DNA of 64,000 nucleotides from Reyranella sp. CPCC 100927 (GTDB taxonomy: Bacteria > Pseudomonadota > Alphaproteobacteria > Reyranellales > Reyranellaceae), in the NCBI RefSeq assembly GCF_007859315.1, contig NZ_VOHA01000014.1:1-64000 (forward strand), given 5' to 3'. A program made the position numbers and the translations under genes. Below are positions 52,516 through 60,883 of this stretch, piece after piece. Every line of letters begins with the position of its first letter. Position 1 is the stretch's first letter. The notes under the pieces were generated by a model. It was not told the origin of the DNA. It did no database searches and worked only from the letters and a program-made list of their open reading frames with translations.

Positions 52516-53862
52516 ATGGCGACGGTCACACGTTTCTGGGCCCGGGCGGCAGGTTGCCGGACATCCGCTGCAGCGCTGCTGTCGGCGTTCAAGACCGATA
52601 CGCGCGGCGCGTCGATGATCATGGTTGCCGTGGCCCTGCCGGTCGTCATCGGTGCCCTCGGCCTGGGGATCGATACCGGCCTGTGGTACCTGGAGAAGCG
52701 CAAGCTGCAGCAGGCGGCCGATAGCGCGAGCCTCGGCGCCGTGCGGGTGCTGCAGAACGGCGGATCGCTCGCCGATGCCAAGATGGCCGCGCTCAATGAT
52801 GCGCGCCGCAACGGCTACACCGCCCAATGCGACGGCTGCTTCCAGTCACCGCCGACCAGCGGTCCGTACGCCGGCAAGAGCAACGCGGTCGAAATCACCT
52901 TCAAGCGCGACCTGCCGCTCGTCTTCAGCCGCTACTTCATCAAGACGGCCCAGACCGTCTCGGCGCGCTCGGTGAGCTACCAGTCCGGCGTACAGGGCAA
53001 GAATCTCGAAGTGGCCATGATGCTCGACGTCAGCGGCTCGATGGACGGCTCCAAGCTTGAGGGCATGCAGGACGCCGCCAAGGCCTTGATCGACATCGTC
53101 GTGCAGCCGACGCAGGCGCCGTTCAAATCGCGTGTGGCGATCGCGCCCTATTCGTCGGCGGTCAATGTCGGCCGCGACTATTACCAGGCCGTCACCAACA
53201 AGACCTCGACAACGTGGTCCACTGTTGTCGAGCGCACCGGCACATCGGCGTTCACCGATGACGCCCCGGCATCCGGCAAATATTTCGGCGCTTTCAGAAC
53301 CAAGAAGAGCAGTGCGCAGGGGCAATATGCCTCCCAGGTCGCCAACTATTCGTCCAACGTGCCGTCGAGCGCGCTGGTCCACCCGCTGACGACCGACAAG
53401 ACCAAACTGAAGGACACGATCGACGACTTCACCGCCAAGGGCTCGACCGCCGGCCATCTGGGCGTCGCCTGGACGTGGTACCTGCTGTCGCCCAAGTGGT
53501 CCAACGTGTGGACGGGCGACACCACGCCGGCCGCCTACGATGCGACCAAGACGCTGAAGGTCGCGGTGCTGCTGTCGGATTTCGACATGAACACCTACTA
53601 CGAAACCGCCAACGGCAATTCGTCGGTACAGACGCAGACCCTGTGCACCAAGATGAAGGCGGCGGGAATCACCGTCTACACGGTTGGCTACAATGTCGAC
53701 TCGCGCAACAGCACGGCCGTGAATCTTTGGAAGAATTGCGCCAGCGACGACAAGAAGTGGTACTCCGCCAAGAATGTCGAGGAGTTGAAGGCCGCCTTCC
53801 GCACGATCGCCCAGGCGGCCGTGGGCGGCGTCATGACCATGGGACCGGGTCTGGTCGAGTAG
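52516..53862 (+). CDS. TadG-like pilus/surface protein with von Willebrand factor A domain
   Basis: 448 residues. A TadE/G-type N-terminus (DTRGASMIMVAVALPVVIGA, then KLQQAADSASLGAVRVLQ) gives a single membrane helix near residues 35-55. A VWA domain starts at D171-V-S-G-S-M-D-G-S, a MIDAS-like metal site, and runs to the C-terminus (VAVLLSDFDMNTYY, VYTVGYNVDS). Such proteins accompany Flp/Tad pili, but no tad or cpa gene is here. GGGGA precedes ATG 52516. Probably a surface adhesin exported through the inner membrane. Confidence 0.85.
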   Translation: MATVTRFWARAAGCRTSAAALLSAFKTDTRGASMIMVAVALPVVIGALGLGIDTGLWYLEKRKLQQAADSASLGAVRVLQNGGSLADAKMAALNDARRNGYTAQCDGCFQSPPTSGPYAGKSNAVEITFKRDLPLVFSRYFIKTAQTVSARSVSYQSGVQGKNLEVAMMLDVSGSMDGSKLEGMQDAAKALIDIVVQPTQAPFKSRVAIAPYSSAVNVGRDYYQAVTNKTSTTWSTVVERTGTSAFTDDAPASGKYFGAFRTKKSSAQGQYASQVANYSSNVPSSALVHPLTTDKTKLKDTIDDFTAKGSTAGHLGVAWTWYLLSPKWSNVWTGDTTPAAYDATKTLKVAVLLSDFDMNTYYETANGNSSVQTQTLCTKMKAAGITVYTVGYNVDSRNSTAVNLWKNCASDDKKWYSAKNVEELKAAFRTIAQAAVGGVMTMGPGLVE

Positions 53863-53930
53863 GCGCGCGTTTGCCGGGGCGTGGCGGCGCACATGTCGCA
53901 GGGCGGCTGTCAACAGGCCCATCATTGCCC

Positions 53931-53961
53931 TTGCGGCGGGCGCCCGGAGTCCTGATATAAC
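53931..53961 (+). promoter_or_regulatory. Candidate promoter of the SRP RNA gene
   Basis: A good -10 TATAAC (53956-53961) ends 6 bp before the predicted RNA start; the best -35 is TTGCGG (53931-53936) with a long 19-bp spacer. The -10 position matching the RNA end is the main support. Confidence 0.5.
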
Positions 53962-53967
53962 CCCCTC

Positions 53968-54060
53968 GGGAGGCCGGCGTGGACGCAGTCTTCGCCAACC
54001 CGGTCAGGTCCGGAAGGAAGCAGCCGTAACGAATTCGCTGCGGGTCGTGTCCGGTCTCCC
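53968..54060 (+). ncRNA. ffs: Signal recognition particle 4.5S RNA
   Basis: About 93 nt. The conserved SRP apical core GGTCAGGTCCGGAAGGAAGC with GGAA tetraloop and the CAGCCG internal loop is at 54002-54026. The ends GGGAGGCCGG (53968-53977) and CCGGTCTCCC (54051-54060) pair over 10 bp with one G-U. It binds Ffh to target nascent membrane proteins. It lies 65 bp upstream of dnaX, as in many proteobacteria. End positions are from the stem, not from a covariance model. Confidence 0.95.
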
Positions 54061-54125
54061 ACCCGCGCTGCAAGCACACGCAGCCCGCGCCGACGAGGCC
54101 GGGCGCCATTCGGGGCGGTCGCCGC

Positions 54126-55979
54126 ATGAACGACATCGCCGACGGTTCGCCCTACCACGTCCTCGCCCGTAAGTACCGGCCGGCCGACTTCTCCACCCTG
54201 ATCGGGCAGGAGGCGATGGTGCGCACCCTGCGCAACGCGCTGGAGTCGGGGCGGCTGGCGCATGCCTTCATGCTCACCGGCGTGCGCGGTGTGGGCAAGA
54301 CCAGCACCGCGCGCATCATCGCCAAGGCGCTGAACTGCATCGGGCGCGACGGCAAAAGCGGCCCGACGATGGATCCGTGCGGTGCCTGTGAGCATTGCGT
54401 GGCGATCGCCGAGGACCGCCATGTCGACGTCCAGGAGATGGACGCCGCCAGCCGCACCGGCATCGACGATATCCGCGAGATCATCGAGGGCGTGCGCTAT
54501 CGCCCGGCATCAGCGCGCTACAAGGTCTACATCATCGACGAAGTGCACATGCTCTCGCGCCAGGCCTTCAACGGCCTGCTCAAGACGCTGGAAGAGCCGC
54601 CGCCGCATGTGAAATTCCTGTTCGCCACCACCGAGATCCGCAAGGTGCCGGTGACGGTGCTGTCGCGTTGCCAGCGCTTCGACCTGCGCCGCGTGCCGAT
54701 CGATGTGCTGTCGGCGCATTTCGCGCGCATTGCCGAGGCGGAAAAGGTCGAGATCGCGCCGGAAGCGTTGCGCCTGGTGGCCCACGCCGCCGACGGTTCG
54801 GTGCGCGACGGCCTGAGCCTGCTCGACCAGGCGATCGCCCACGGCGGCGGCGTGGTCGATGCCGGCCAGGTGCGCGACATGCTGGGGCTGGCCGATCGCG
54901 GCCGCGTGTTCGACCTGTTCGACCTTCTGATGAAGGGCGACGCGCCGGCGGTGCTGGCGCTGCTGGGCGACATGTACGATTCCGGCGCCGACCCGGTGGT
55001 GGTGTTGCAGGATCTGCTGGAACTGACGCACTGGCTGACCCGTCTCAAGGTGGTGCCCGATGCTGCCGCCACGGCAGCCGAGCTGGAGCGCACGCGCGGC
55101 GCCGACATGGCCAAGCGTCTGGCCATGGCCCACCTGACGCGGGCCTGGCAGATGCTGCTGAAGGGACTGCAGGAAACCCAGAGCGCGCCCTCGCCGATCC
55201 GCGCCGCTGAAATGGCGATGATCCGGCTGTGCTATGCCGCCGACCTGCCGACCCCGGCGGAGGCGCTGCGGGCGTTGAACGACGCGAGTGCCGGCAGCGT
55301 CGGCGCGGCGCCACCTGCTGGCCGCGGTGCGCCCGCCGGTCCCGCCGGGGGTACCGGTACCGCGGTGCGCACGCCGCCTGCCCCACCGCCGCGTCCGTCG
55401 CCGCCGCCGAATGCGCCGGTGGCGCGGCTGGCGTCCGTCAATGCCGCGGTGGCCGTCGCGCCGGCAGCCGGTGCCGTACCGGCACAAGCCGATGCGCCGC
55501 CCAAGCCATCGCCGGCAACCTTTGCCGAGATCGTGGAACTGTTCGAGCAGCGGCGCGAGCCGAAGCTGGCGCACCATCTCAGCCGCGATGTCTACCCGGT
55601 GCGGTGTGAGCCGGGCCGGCTGGAGTTTCGCCCGCAGCCCACGGCGCCGCGCGACTTGGCGCCGCGCGTCGCCGACGTCCTCTCGCAGTGGACCGGGCGG
55701 CGGTGGATGGTGTCGGTGTCGGGCGATGCCGGCGAGCCGACCTTGCAGCAGCAGCGCGTCGCGGCCGAAGATGCGCGACGGGCACGGGCGATGGCGCACC
55801 CGATGGTGCAGGCGGCGATGGAACTTTTCCCGGGCGCGACGCTTGAAGCGGTGCGTTCGAAGGACGAGGCTGGACCAGCGACCATCGTGGCCGAGAATGC
55901 CGGTGTCAGCGACGATGTACCCGAGGCGGAGGAGTACCCGACCGACGCCTACGAGGAGATTCCCGAACGCGACTATTGA
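54126..55979 (+). CDS. dnaX: DNA polymerase III subunits gamma/tau
   Basis: 617 residues. The AAA+ clamp-loader domain has Walker A GVRGVGKTS (about residue 56), a zinc cluster CGACEHC with a further Cys in CIGRDG, Walker B IIDEVHMLS and the sensor region LFATTEIRKVPVTVLSRCQRF. A Pro/Ala-rich linker (about 390-455) leads to a tau-like C-terminus. It assembles the sliding clamp. I saw no slippery-frameshift run such as AAAAAAG to make a separate gamma. Next genes are ybaB and recR. Confidence 0.95.
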   Translation: MNDIADGSPYHVLARKYRPADFSTLIGQEAMVRTLRNALESGRLAHAFMLTGVRGVGKTSTARIIAKALNCIGRDGKSGPTMDPCGACEHCVAIAEDRHVDVQEMDAASRTGIDDIREIIEGVRYRPASARYKVYIIDEVHMLSRQAFNGLLKTLEEPPPHVKFLFATTEIRKVPVTVLSRCQRFDLRRVPIDVLSAHFARIAEAEKVEIAPEALRLVAHAADGSVRDGLSLLDQAIAHGGGVVDAGQVRDMLGLADRGRVFDLFDLLMKGDAPAVLALLGDMYDSGADPVVVLQDLLELTHWLTRLKVVPDAAATAAELERTRGADMAKRLAMAHLTRAWQMLLKGLQETQSAPSPIRAAEMAMIRLCYAADLPTPAEALRALNDASAGSVGAAPPAGRGAPAGPAGGTGTAVRTPPAPPPRPSPPPNAPVARLASVNAAVAVAPAAGAVPAQADAPPKPSPATFAEIVELFEQRREPKLAHHLSRDVYPVRCEPGRLEFRPQPTAPRDLAPRVADVLSQWTGRRWMVSVSGDAGEPTLQQQRVAAEDARRARAMAHPMVQAAMELFPGATLEAVRSKDEAGPATIVAENAGVSDDVPEAEEYPTDAYEEIPERDY

Positions 55980-56009
55980 GAAGCGTTCAACACGGAAAGC
56001 GAACGAACC

Positions 56010-56339
56010 ATGCTCGGTGGATTGAAGGATCTGGGCGCCCTGATGAAGCAGGCGCAGGAGATGCAGCAGAAGATCGGCGAGCTGCAGGAGCGTCTGGCGG
56101 ACAGCGAGGTGGTCGGCCAGTCCGGCGCCGGCCTGGTCAAGGTGACGCTCAACGGCAAGAACGAGATGCGTCGGGTCGAGATCGACCCGTCACTGCTGGT
56201 GGCCGACGAAAAGGGCGTGCTGGAAGACCTGATCGTGGCTGCCACCAACGATGCGCGCATCAAGGTCGAGACGCTGGTGCAGGACCAGATGCGTGGCCTC
56301 ACCGGCGGCTTGCCGCTGCCGCCGGGTTTCAAGCTATGA
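56010..56339 (+). CDS. ybaB: YbaB/EbfC nucleoid-associated protein
   Basis: 109 residues. [20 protein letters not shown] starts the helical tweezers, and [21 protein letters not shown] is the conserved core of YbaB/EbfC dimers, which bind DNA. It follows dnaX after 30 bp and is separated from recR by 157 bp that hold a large repeat. The dnaX-ybaB-recR order is widespread and supports the call. Confidence 0.93.
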   Translation: MLGGLKDLGALMKQAQEMQQKIGELQERLADSEVVGQSGAGLVKVTLNGKNEMRRVEIDPSLLVADEKGVLEDLIVAATNDARIKVETLVQDQMRGLTGGLPLPPGFKL

Positions 56340-56341
56340 AC

Positions 56342-56493
56342 TTGTCCCTGCCTTCCCCCGGAGGGGGAAGGTGCCCGAAGGGCGGAAGGGGGATGTTCGA
56401 GCGGTTTCGGCTCTACGACGTTGCATTGATTCTCTTGAAACATCCCCCTTCCGGCGCTACGCGCCACCTTCCCCCTCCGGGGGAAGGACAAGT
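56342..56493. repeat. Large imperfect inverted repeat between ybaB and recR
   Basis: About 53-bp arms (56342-56395 and 56440-56493) are imperfect reverse complements: CTTGTCC, a CTTCCCCC-GGAGGGGGAAGG core and GGAAGGGGGATGTT recur inverted. The central 45 bp are not repetitive. It ends 3 bp before the recR ATG, so it interrupts the usual operon spacing and places structure at the recR start. Confidence 0.85.
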
Positions 56494-56496
56494 TCC

Positions 56497-57093
56497 ATGA
56501 ACGGTCCCGAGATCGTGCGCATGATCCAGCTCCTGGCCAAATTGCCGGGGCTGGGCCCGCGTTCGGCGCGGCGTGCGACGCTGCACCTGCTGAAGAAGCG
56601 CGAAGCGTTGATGCGACCGCTGGCGCAGGCGCTGGGACAGGCCGCCGACGCCATCCGCACCTGCTCCGTCTGCGGCAACTTCGACACCGTCGATCCCTGT
56701 ACCGTCTGTCGCGACGACCGGCGCGACGCCGCCACCATCTGCGTCATCGCCGACGTCGCCGATTTGTGGGCGATGGAGCGTGGGCACGTCTTCAGCGGCC
56801 GCTATCATGTGCTGGGCGGCACGCTCTCGGCGCTCGACGGCGTCGGGCCGGAGGATCTCAACATCGCCGCCCTGGTGGCGCGCGTACGCAGCGGCGGCGT
56901 GAACGAGGTGATCCTCGCCACCAACGCCACCGTCGATGGCCAGACCACCGCGCACTACATCGCCGATCGTCTGGCCGAGTTCGGCCACGTCAAGGTCTCG
57001 CGTCTGGCCCACGGCCTGCCGGTCGGTGGCGAGATCGATCACCTCGACGACGGCACGCTGTCGGCGGCGTTCAAGGCCCGGCGGGTCGTTTAG
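56497..57093 (+). CDS. recR: Recombination protein RecR
   Basis: 198 residues. A helix-hairpin-helix start ([21 protein letters not shown]), a zinc finger [16 protein letters not shown] and a Toprim domain ([15 protein letters not shown], then [15 protein letters not shown]) are all present. RecR works with RecO and RecF in gap repair, loading RecA. Start ATG 56497 lies directly beside the repeat's right arm; the open frame runs back into ybaB. Good length for the family. Confidence 0.95.
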   Translation: MNGPEIVRMIQLLAKLPGLGPRSARRATLHLLKKREALMRPLAQALGQAADAIRTCSVCGNFDTVDPCTVCRDDRRDAATICVIADVADLWAMERGHVFSGRYHVLGGTLSALDGVGPEDLNIAALVARVRSGGVNEVILATNATVDGQTTAHYIADRLAEFGHVKVSRLAHGLPVGGEIDHLDDGTLSAAFKARRVV

Positions 57094-57105
57094 ACTAGAA
57101 GCGGT

Positions 57106-57186
57106 TGTCATCCCGAGCGTAGCGAGGGATCTCCCGCGAACGGAGACTCCCTTTCGAGGAGATCCCTCACTGTGCTCGGGATGACA
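57106..57186. repeat. GTCATCCC-family inverted repeat, copy 3
   Basis: Arms 57106-57134 and 57158-57186 (29 bp each) match the family with two mismatches in the CGTAGCGAG/CTCACTGTG region. It lies between recR and the convergent gene at 57233. Confidence 0.88.
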
Positions 57187-57232
57187 GTCTGAGACGCTCT
57201 GGAAATCAGCGCGTGGCGTCATTGCCTGTCGC

Positions 57233-58063
57233 TCAATCTGCTGTTTTGCGATTCGCCAGGCCATGGCGCCTCAGGTCGGCTGCTGAGATCTGGCGCTTCG
57301 CGACGGCATATCGTCGATCCGGATAACGTTGCCGGTGGCGACCCCATGCTACGGGATCGTCGATCTCGGGTCCGGCCAGCACGGTCTCGCCGGTGGCGGC
57401 ATCGCGCACGGCTGGCGTGATCAGGCGCCTGACGGTGATGACGGTGGGCGCGGCATGGGCGCGGCCGCTCTTCGATAGCACACGCTGGATCGTGGCGCGG
57501 TATTGCGGCTGCGGCAGTTGCGCCAGCACAACCTCGTACCAGATGCCGTCGATGCAACGCAGTTCGCGCTCGGCGCTCAACGCGATGCGTTCGACGGGCG
57601 GCGTCCGACGCTTTTCCTCCGCCATCTTTTGGCGGTGGGTTTTCGCCTCTGGCAGATTGGCCGTGCGCTTCAGGATGCCGTCACGCGGGTCAACGTAGAG
57701 CGGTTGGGGCCACGGATCGCGGGACGGTTGCTGGGGGCGTCGTTTGATTCCCCAGCCTGGCTGGACGATCACGACGTCCTCCAGGAGTGCGTGCACGTGC
57801 TGCTGTACGGCGTTGCCGGGGCGCAGACAGGTGTCGATCTCAGCGTGGACTTTTTTCCACGGCCGGCCGACCTGCTTGTCAAGAAAGCGGCGCAGTGGCG
57901 CAATGTAGACATTGAACCCTTTCTGGCCGCTGTGCTCCGCCTGGAACCGTCGCAGCCCTTGCTTGCTGGGCAATCCCTCAAGCTGAGTACGGTGGCGCTT
58001 GTTCGGGACGCTGCACAGCGTGCGCGGACGTCCCAGGATCACACGCGCCATGTCATCGCGCAT
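57233..58063 (-). CDS. Uncharacterised basic protein
   Basis: 276 residues from ATG 58063, preceded by GGAGAAG; the frame is open to 58120. I do not recognise a named domain. Visible features are a central conserved-looking block PLRRFLDKQVGRPWKKVHAEI (about 55-75) followed by NAVQQHV, a YVDPRDGILKR segment and an RELRCIDGIWYEVVLAQLP strand, with many Arg/Lys and a basic C-terminal tail (YAVAKRQISAADLRRHGLA). I recall similar QVGRPW..V/AVQ.H proteins as uncharacterised in other phyla, but could not check. It is flanked by a repeat and a 267-bp gap. Confidence 0.6.
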   Translation of the reverse strand: MRDDMARVILGRPRTLCSVPNKRHRTQLEGLPSKQGLRRFQAEHSGQKGFNVYIAPLRRFLDKQVGRPWKKVHAEIDTCLRPGNAVQQHVHALLEDVVIVQPGWGIKRRPQQPSRDPWPQPLYVDPRDGILKRTANLPEAKTHRQKMAEEKRRTPPVERIALSAERELRCIDGIWYEVVLAQLPQPQYRATIQRVLSKSGRAHAAPTVITVRRLITPAVRDAATGETVLAGPEIDDPVAWGRHRQRYPDRRYAVAKRQISAADLRRHGLANRKTAD

Positions 58064-58330
58064 GCTTCTTCTCCATGCGAGATTCGCGTCGCTGCGATAT
58101 CCAGGCTGATCGGGGTGCAACGGACAAATGCAATCGATGCAGAATCGCCGGCCACAGCGGGGGCGGCTGTATCTGCTTGCTGCCTTGTACTGTCAACGGC
58201 AACTGCCAGGGGTATCGGCGCATAAATCATGCATGGCCGCTCTTGCTTCAACACATCGGCGGGTGCCGAAAGCAGCTTGGATACGTTGGACGGGGGTGAT
58301 ACCGACGACGATCGGAATGCGGGAGTGATC

Positions 58331-59230
58331 ATGAAACCCACGGCGAAGCAGCGGATCGCGGTTCTGGGCATGGGCCAGATGGGATCGGGGATGGCCGGAC
58401 GGTTGGCGGAGGCTGGCCACGATGTCCTGGGCTACGACATCAACCCGCGTACGCGCACCGATCTCGCCGGCAAGGGCATGGCGATGGCCGACACCGTCAA
58501 GGCGGCATTGGACGGTCGCGACGTGATCCTGACCAGCCTGCCCGATCCCAAGGCCGTGCTGGCCGGATGGCTGGGCGAGGCCGGTCTCGTCGCGCTGGCG
58601 GCGCCGGGCAGCTTGTGCATCGAGCTCAGCACCATCGATCCCGGCACCATGCGCGAGGTCGGCGCGGCCGCCGCGGCGCGTGGCCTCGACGTGGTCGACT
58701 GTCCGGTCAGCGGCAGTCCCGCCGAGGCGCGCCAGGGCAAGCTGGTACTGATCGCCGGTGGCGAGCGCGCCACGGTCGAGCGTGCCAGCCCGGTGCTGTC
58801 GCTGCTCGGCGAGACCTGGCGCTACACCGGCGGCGTGGGCACGGCCAAGGTCGTGAAGATCGTCAACAACATGATGTCGATGGGCAACGTGCTGATCGCG
58901 GCCGAGGCCTTTGCGCTGGGCACCGCCGCCGGTGTCGAACCGGAGACGCTCTATGATGTGCTGTCGGTCAGCGGCGGCCGCTCGCACCATTTCACCAAGC
59001 GCTTCCCCAATGCGCTCAAGGGCAACTTCGATCCCGGCTTCAAGATGGAACTGGGCGAAAAGGATCTGGCGCTAGGCATCGAACTGGGCCGCACGGTGAA
59101 CCTGCCGACACCGGGTGCCTCAGCCGTACGGGAACTCTATGCCCTGGCGCTGGCCGAAGGCCATCGCGGGCGCGATATCGTATCGCTGCTGGCCATGTAC
59201 CAGGCGTGGAGCCAGCGCCGCAACAGCTGA
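58331..59230 (+). CDS. NAD(P)-dependent beta-hydroxyacid dehydrogenase (3-hydroxyisobutyrate dehydrogenase-like)
   Basis: 299 residues. AVLGMGQMGSGMAGRLAEAGH is the dinucleotide fold; CPVSGSPAEARQGKL gives the substrate Ser/Gly region and GTAKVVKIVNNMMS carries the catalytic lysine (about residue 175). Members reduce or oxidise 3-hydroxyisobutyrate, tartronate semialdehyde or related beta-hydroxy acids; the specific one is unclear. ATG 58331 follows GGGAG. The 267-bp upstream region has no clear promoter. A copy of the GTCATCCC repeat follows. Confidence 0.88.
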   Translation: MKPTAKQRIAVLGMGQMGSGMAGRLAEAGHDVLGYDINPRTRTDLAGKGMAMADTVKAALDGRDVILTSLPDPKAVLAGWLGEAGLVALAAPGSLCIELSTIDPGTMREVGAAAAARGLDVVDCPVSGSPAEARQGKLVLIAGGERATVERASPVLSLLGETWRYTGGVGTAKVVKIVNNMMSMGNVLIAAEAFALGTAAGVEPETLYDVLSVSGGRSHHFTKRFPNALKGNFDPGFKMELGEKDLALGIELGRTVNLPTPGASAVRELYALALAEGHRGRDIVSLLAMYQAWSQRRNS

Positions 59231-59270
59231 CGGTCACGCGAACGCCCCATCGTCATCCCCGAGCGCACCC

Positions 59271-59355
59271 ACCGTCATCCCGAGCGCAGCGAGGGATCTT
59301 TTGATGCACTGCGCGCCATCTTCAGAAGATCCCTCGCCTCGCTCGGGATGACGGT
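59271..59355. repeat. GTCATCCC-family inverted repeat, copy 4, with a truncated half copy
   Basis: Arms 59271-59300 and 59326-59355 (30 bp, one mismatch) match the family. Immediately left, 59252-59266 is a partial arm (GTCATCCCCGAGCGC), so part of a second copy precedes it. It lies between the dehydrogenase gene and tcuA-like gene (convergent). Confidence 0.85.
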
Positions 59356-59362
59356 CTCTGTA

Positions 59363-60847
59363 TCAGCTCCGTGCGTGCTGGCCGGCGCTGTGGCCGGACA
59401 GGCGTCCGAAGACGGCGCCTGACATCAGGCCGGCGCCACCGAGATAGTTGCCGTAGAAGATTCCGCCGACCAGTTCGCCCGCGGCGTACAGCCCGGGGAT
59501 CGGGGCGTCGGTCACATCAAGCACACCGCCGTGCTCGTTGATGCGCAGACCGCCGAACGTGAAGGTGATACCGCAGGTCACCACGAAGCCGGTGTAGGGT
59601 GGCCGATCGATCGGGAGTGCCCAGTTGGATTTTGGCGGTGTGATGCCCTTGGTGCCCTTGCCGTCGAGAATCGCCGGATTGTAGTCGCCCGGCTGGCAGG
59701 CGGCGTTGAACGCCGTCACCGTGCGCGCCAGTCCTTCGGGGTCTATGTCGAGCTGCTGTGCCAGACCCTCGATCGTGTCGGCCTGCGCCTTGGTCACCTG
59801 TCGGATGCGGTATTCGTCGCGCACCATGTCGATGGTCTTGGCGTCGAAGATCTGCACCGCCGCGCGCTGCGGCTGCTTCATGATCTCGCGGCCGTACTTG
59901 GCGTAGGTATGGTTGCGGAAGTCGGCGCCCTCGTCGACGAAGCGCTCGCCGTTCAGGTTCACCACGATACCGATCGGGTAGGAGTGCTTCTGGAAATTGT
60001 CGAGCACCGTGCGATCGCCAAACGGCGGTGCACTGATGTCCCAGGCCACGGCGTGGCACGTCGACCAGCCGCCGAACGGCTGGGCGCCGATATCGAGCGC
60101 AGCCTTGATGCCGTCGCCGGTGTTGTGCCGCGTGCCGCGCACCCGGCACAGTTCCCAGCCGGGACCGAGATAGCGCGTGCGCATCTCAGGATTGGCCTCG
60201 AAGCCGCCGCATGCGAGGACCACCGCCTTGGCGTCGATGTCCGCATAGCCGTCCGGGCCCTTCACTGTGACTCCGGTGACCGCGCCACGGCGGTCCTGTA
60301 GCAGGCGCACCAGCCGCGTGGCGTAGCGGATCTCGATCTTCTGCCGTTCGGCCGCCTTGAGCAGCTGGTCGACCAGGCCCCAGCCGCCGCCGACGGCCTC
60401 GATGTTGACGCCGCCGTAGAAGTGATGCTTGCCATTCAGCTTGTAGGACTGGCGTCCGAACATCGGGATGAAGCGCACGCCATTGTGGCGCATCCAGCGC
60501 ATGGTATCGCGCGAGCGGCCAACCAGCAATCCGGCCAGCGTCTCGTCGCTGTTGTGTTCGGTGACCCGCATCAGATCATCGAGATACGTCTGGGCCGGCA
60601 GCGTCGGCAGGATGATCTGTTCCGCCTCGGCCGCCGACAGGTCGTTCAAGATGTCGTGACGCAGATCGTCCAGCCCGTCATGCACGAAGCGAAAGCCACC
60701 GGCGGTGAACAGCGAGTTGCCGCCGCGCTCCTCGATCGGCGCCTTCTCCAGCATCAGCACGCGGGCGCCTTGCTCGGTCGCTGACAGCGCCGCGCAGATC
60801 GCGGCGTTGCCCAGGCCCACCACGATGACGTCGATCTTGTCTGCCAT
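59363..60847 (-). CDS. tcuA: FAD-dependent tricarballylate dehydrogenase-like protein
   Basis: 494 residues. The FAD loop VIVVGLGNAAICAALSATEQG, the GGNSLFTAGGFRFVHDG block, and a C-terminal AGLMSGAVFGR segment are like TcuA and other FrdA/succinate dehydrogenase-type flavoproteins. TcuA oxidises tricarballylate to cis-aconitate. ATG 60847 is preceded by GGAACAGAG. It follows a PrpF-like gene on the same strand by 36 bp, supporting a tricarboxylate locus. Substrate is inferred from family and neighbours. Confidence 0.82.
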   Translation of the reverse strand: MADKIDVIVVGLGNAAICAALSATEQGARVLMLEKAPIEERGGNSLFTAGGFRFVHDGLDDLRHDILNDLSAAEAEQIILPTLPAQTYLDDLMRVTEHNSDETLAGLLVGRSRDTMRWMRHNGVRFIPMFGRQSYKLNGKHHFYGGVNIEAVGGGWGLVDQLLKAAERQKIEIRYATRLVRLLQDRRGAVTGVTVKGPDGYADIDAKAVVLACGGFEANPEMRTRYLGPGWELCRVRGTRHNTGDGIKAALDIGAQPFGGWSTCHAVAWDISAPPFGDRTVLDNFQKHSYPIGIVVNLNGERFVDEGADFRNHTYAKYGREIMKQPQRAAVQIFDAKTIDMVRDEYRIRQVTKAQADTIEGLAQQLDIDPEGLARTVTAFNAACQPGDYNPAILDGKGTKGITPPKSNWALPIDRPPYTGFVVTCGITFTFGGLRINEHGGVLDVTDAPIPGLYAAGELVGGIFYGNYLGGAGLMSGAVFGRLSGHSAGQHARS

Positions 60848-60883
60848 TCTCTGTTCCTCGTGGCTGGCGGATTTCATTGACGC

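Noticed and set aside
53863-53967. Small coding gene upstream of the SRP RNA
   Set aside because: The gap is short and holds a promoter-like -10; no frame with a start and ribosome binding site fits.
54510-55799. A 429-residue minus-strand frame opposite dnaX
   Set aside because: dnaX is certain; the antisense frame is Arg/His-rich and motif-free.
54126-55979. Programmed frameshift in dnaX to make gamma
   Set aside because: I saw no A-rich slippery run like that of E. coli in the gene; high-GC relatives often make only one product.
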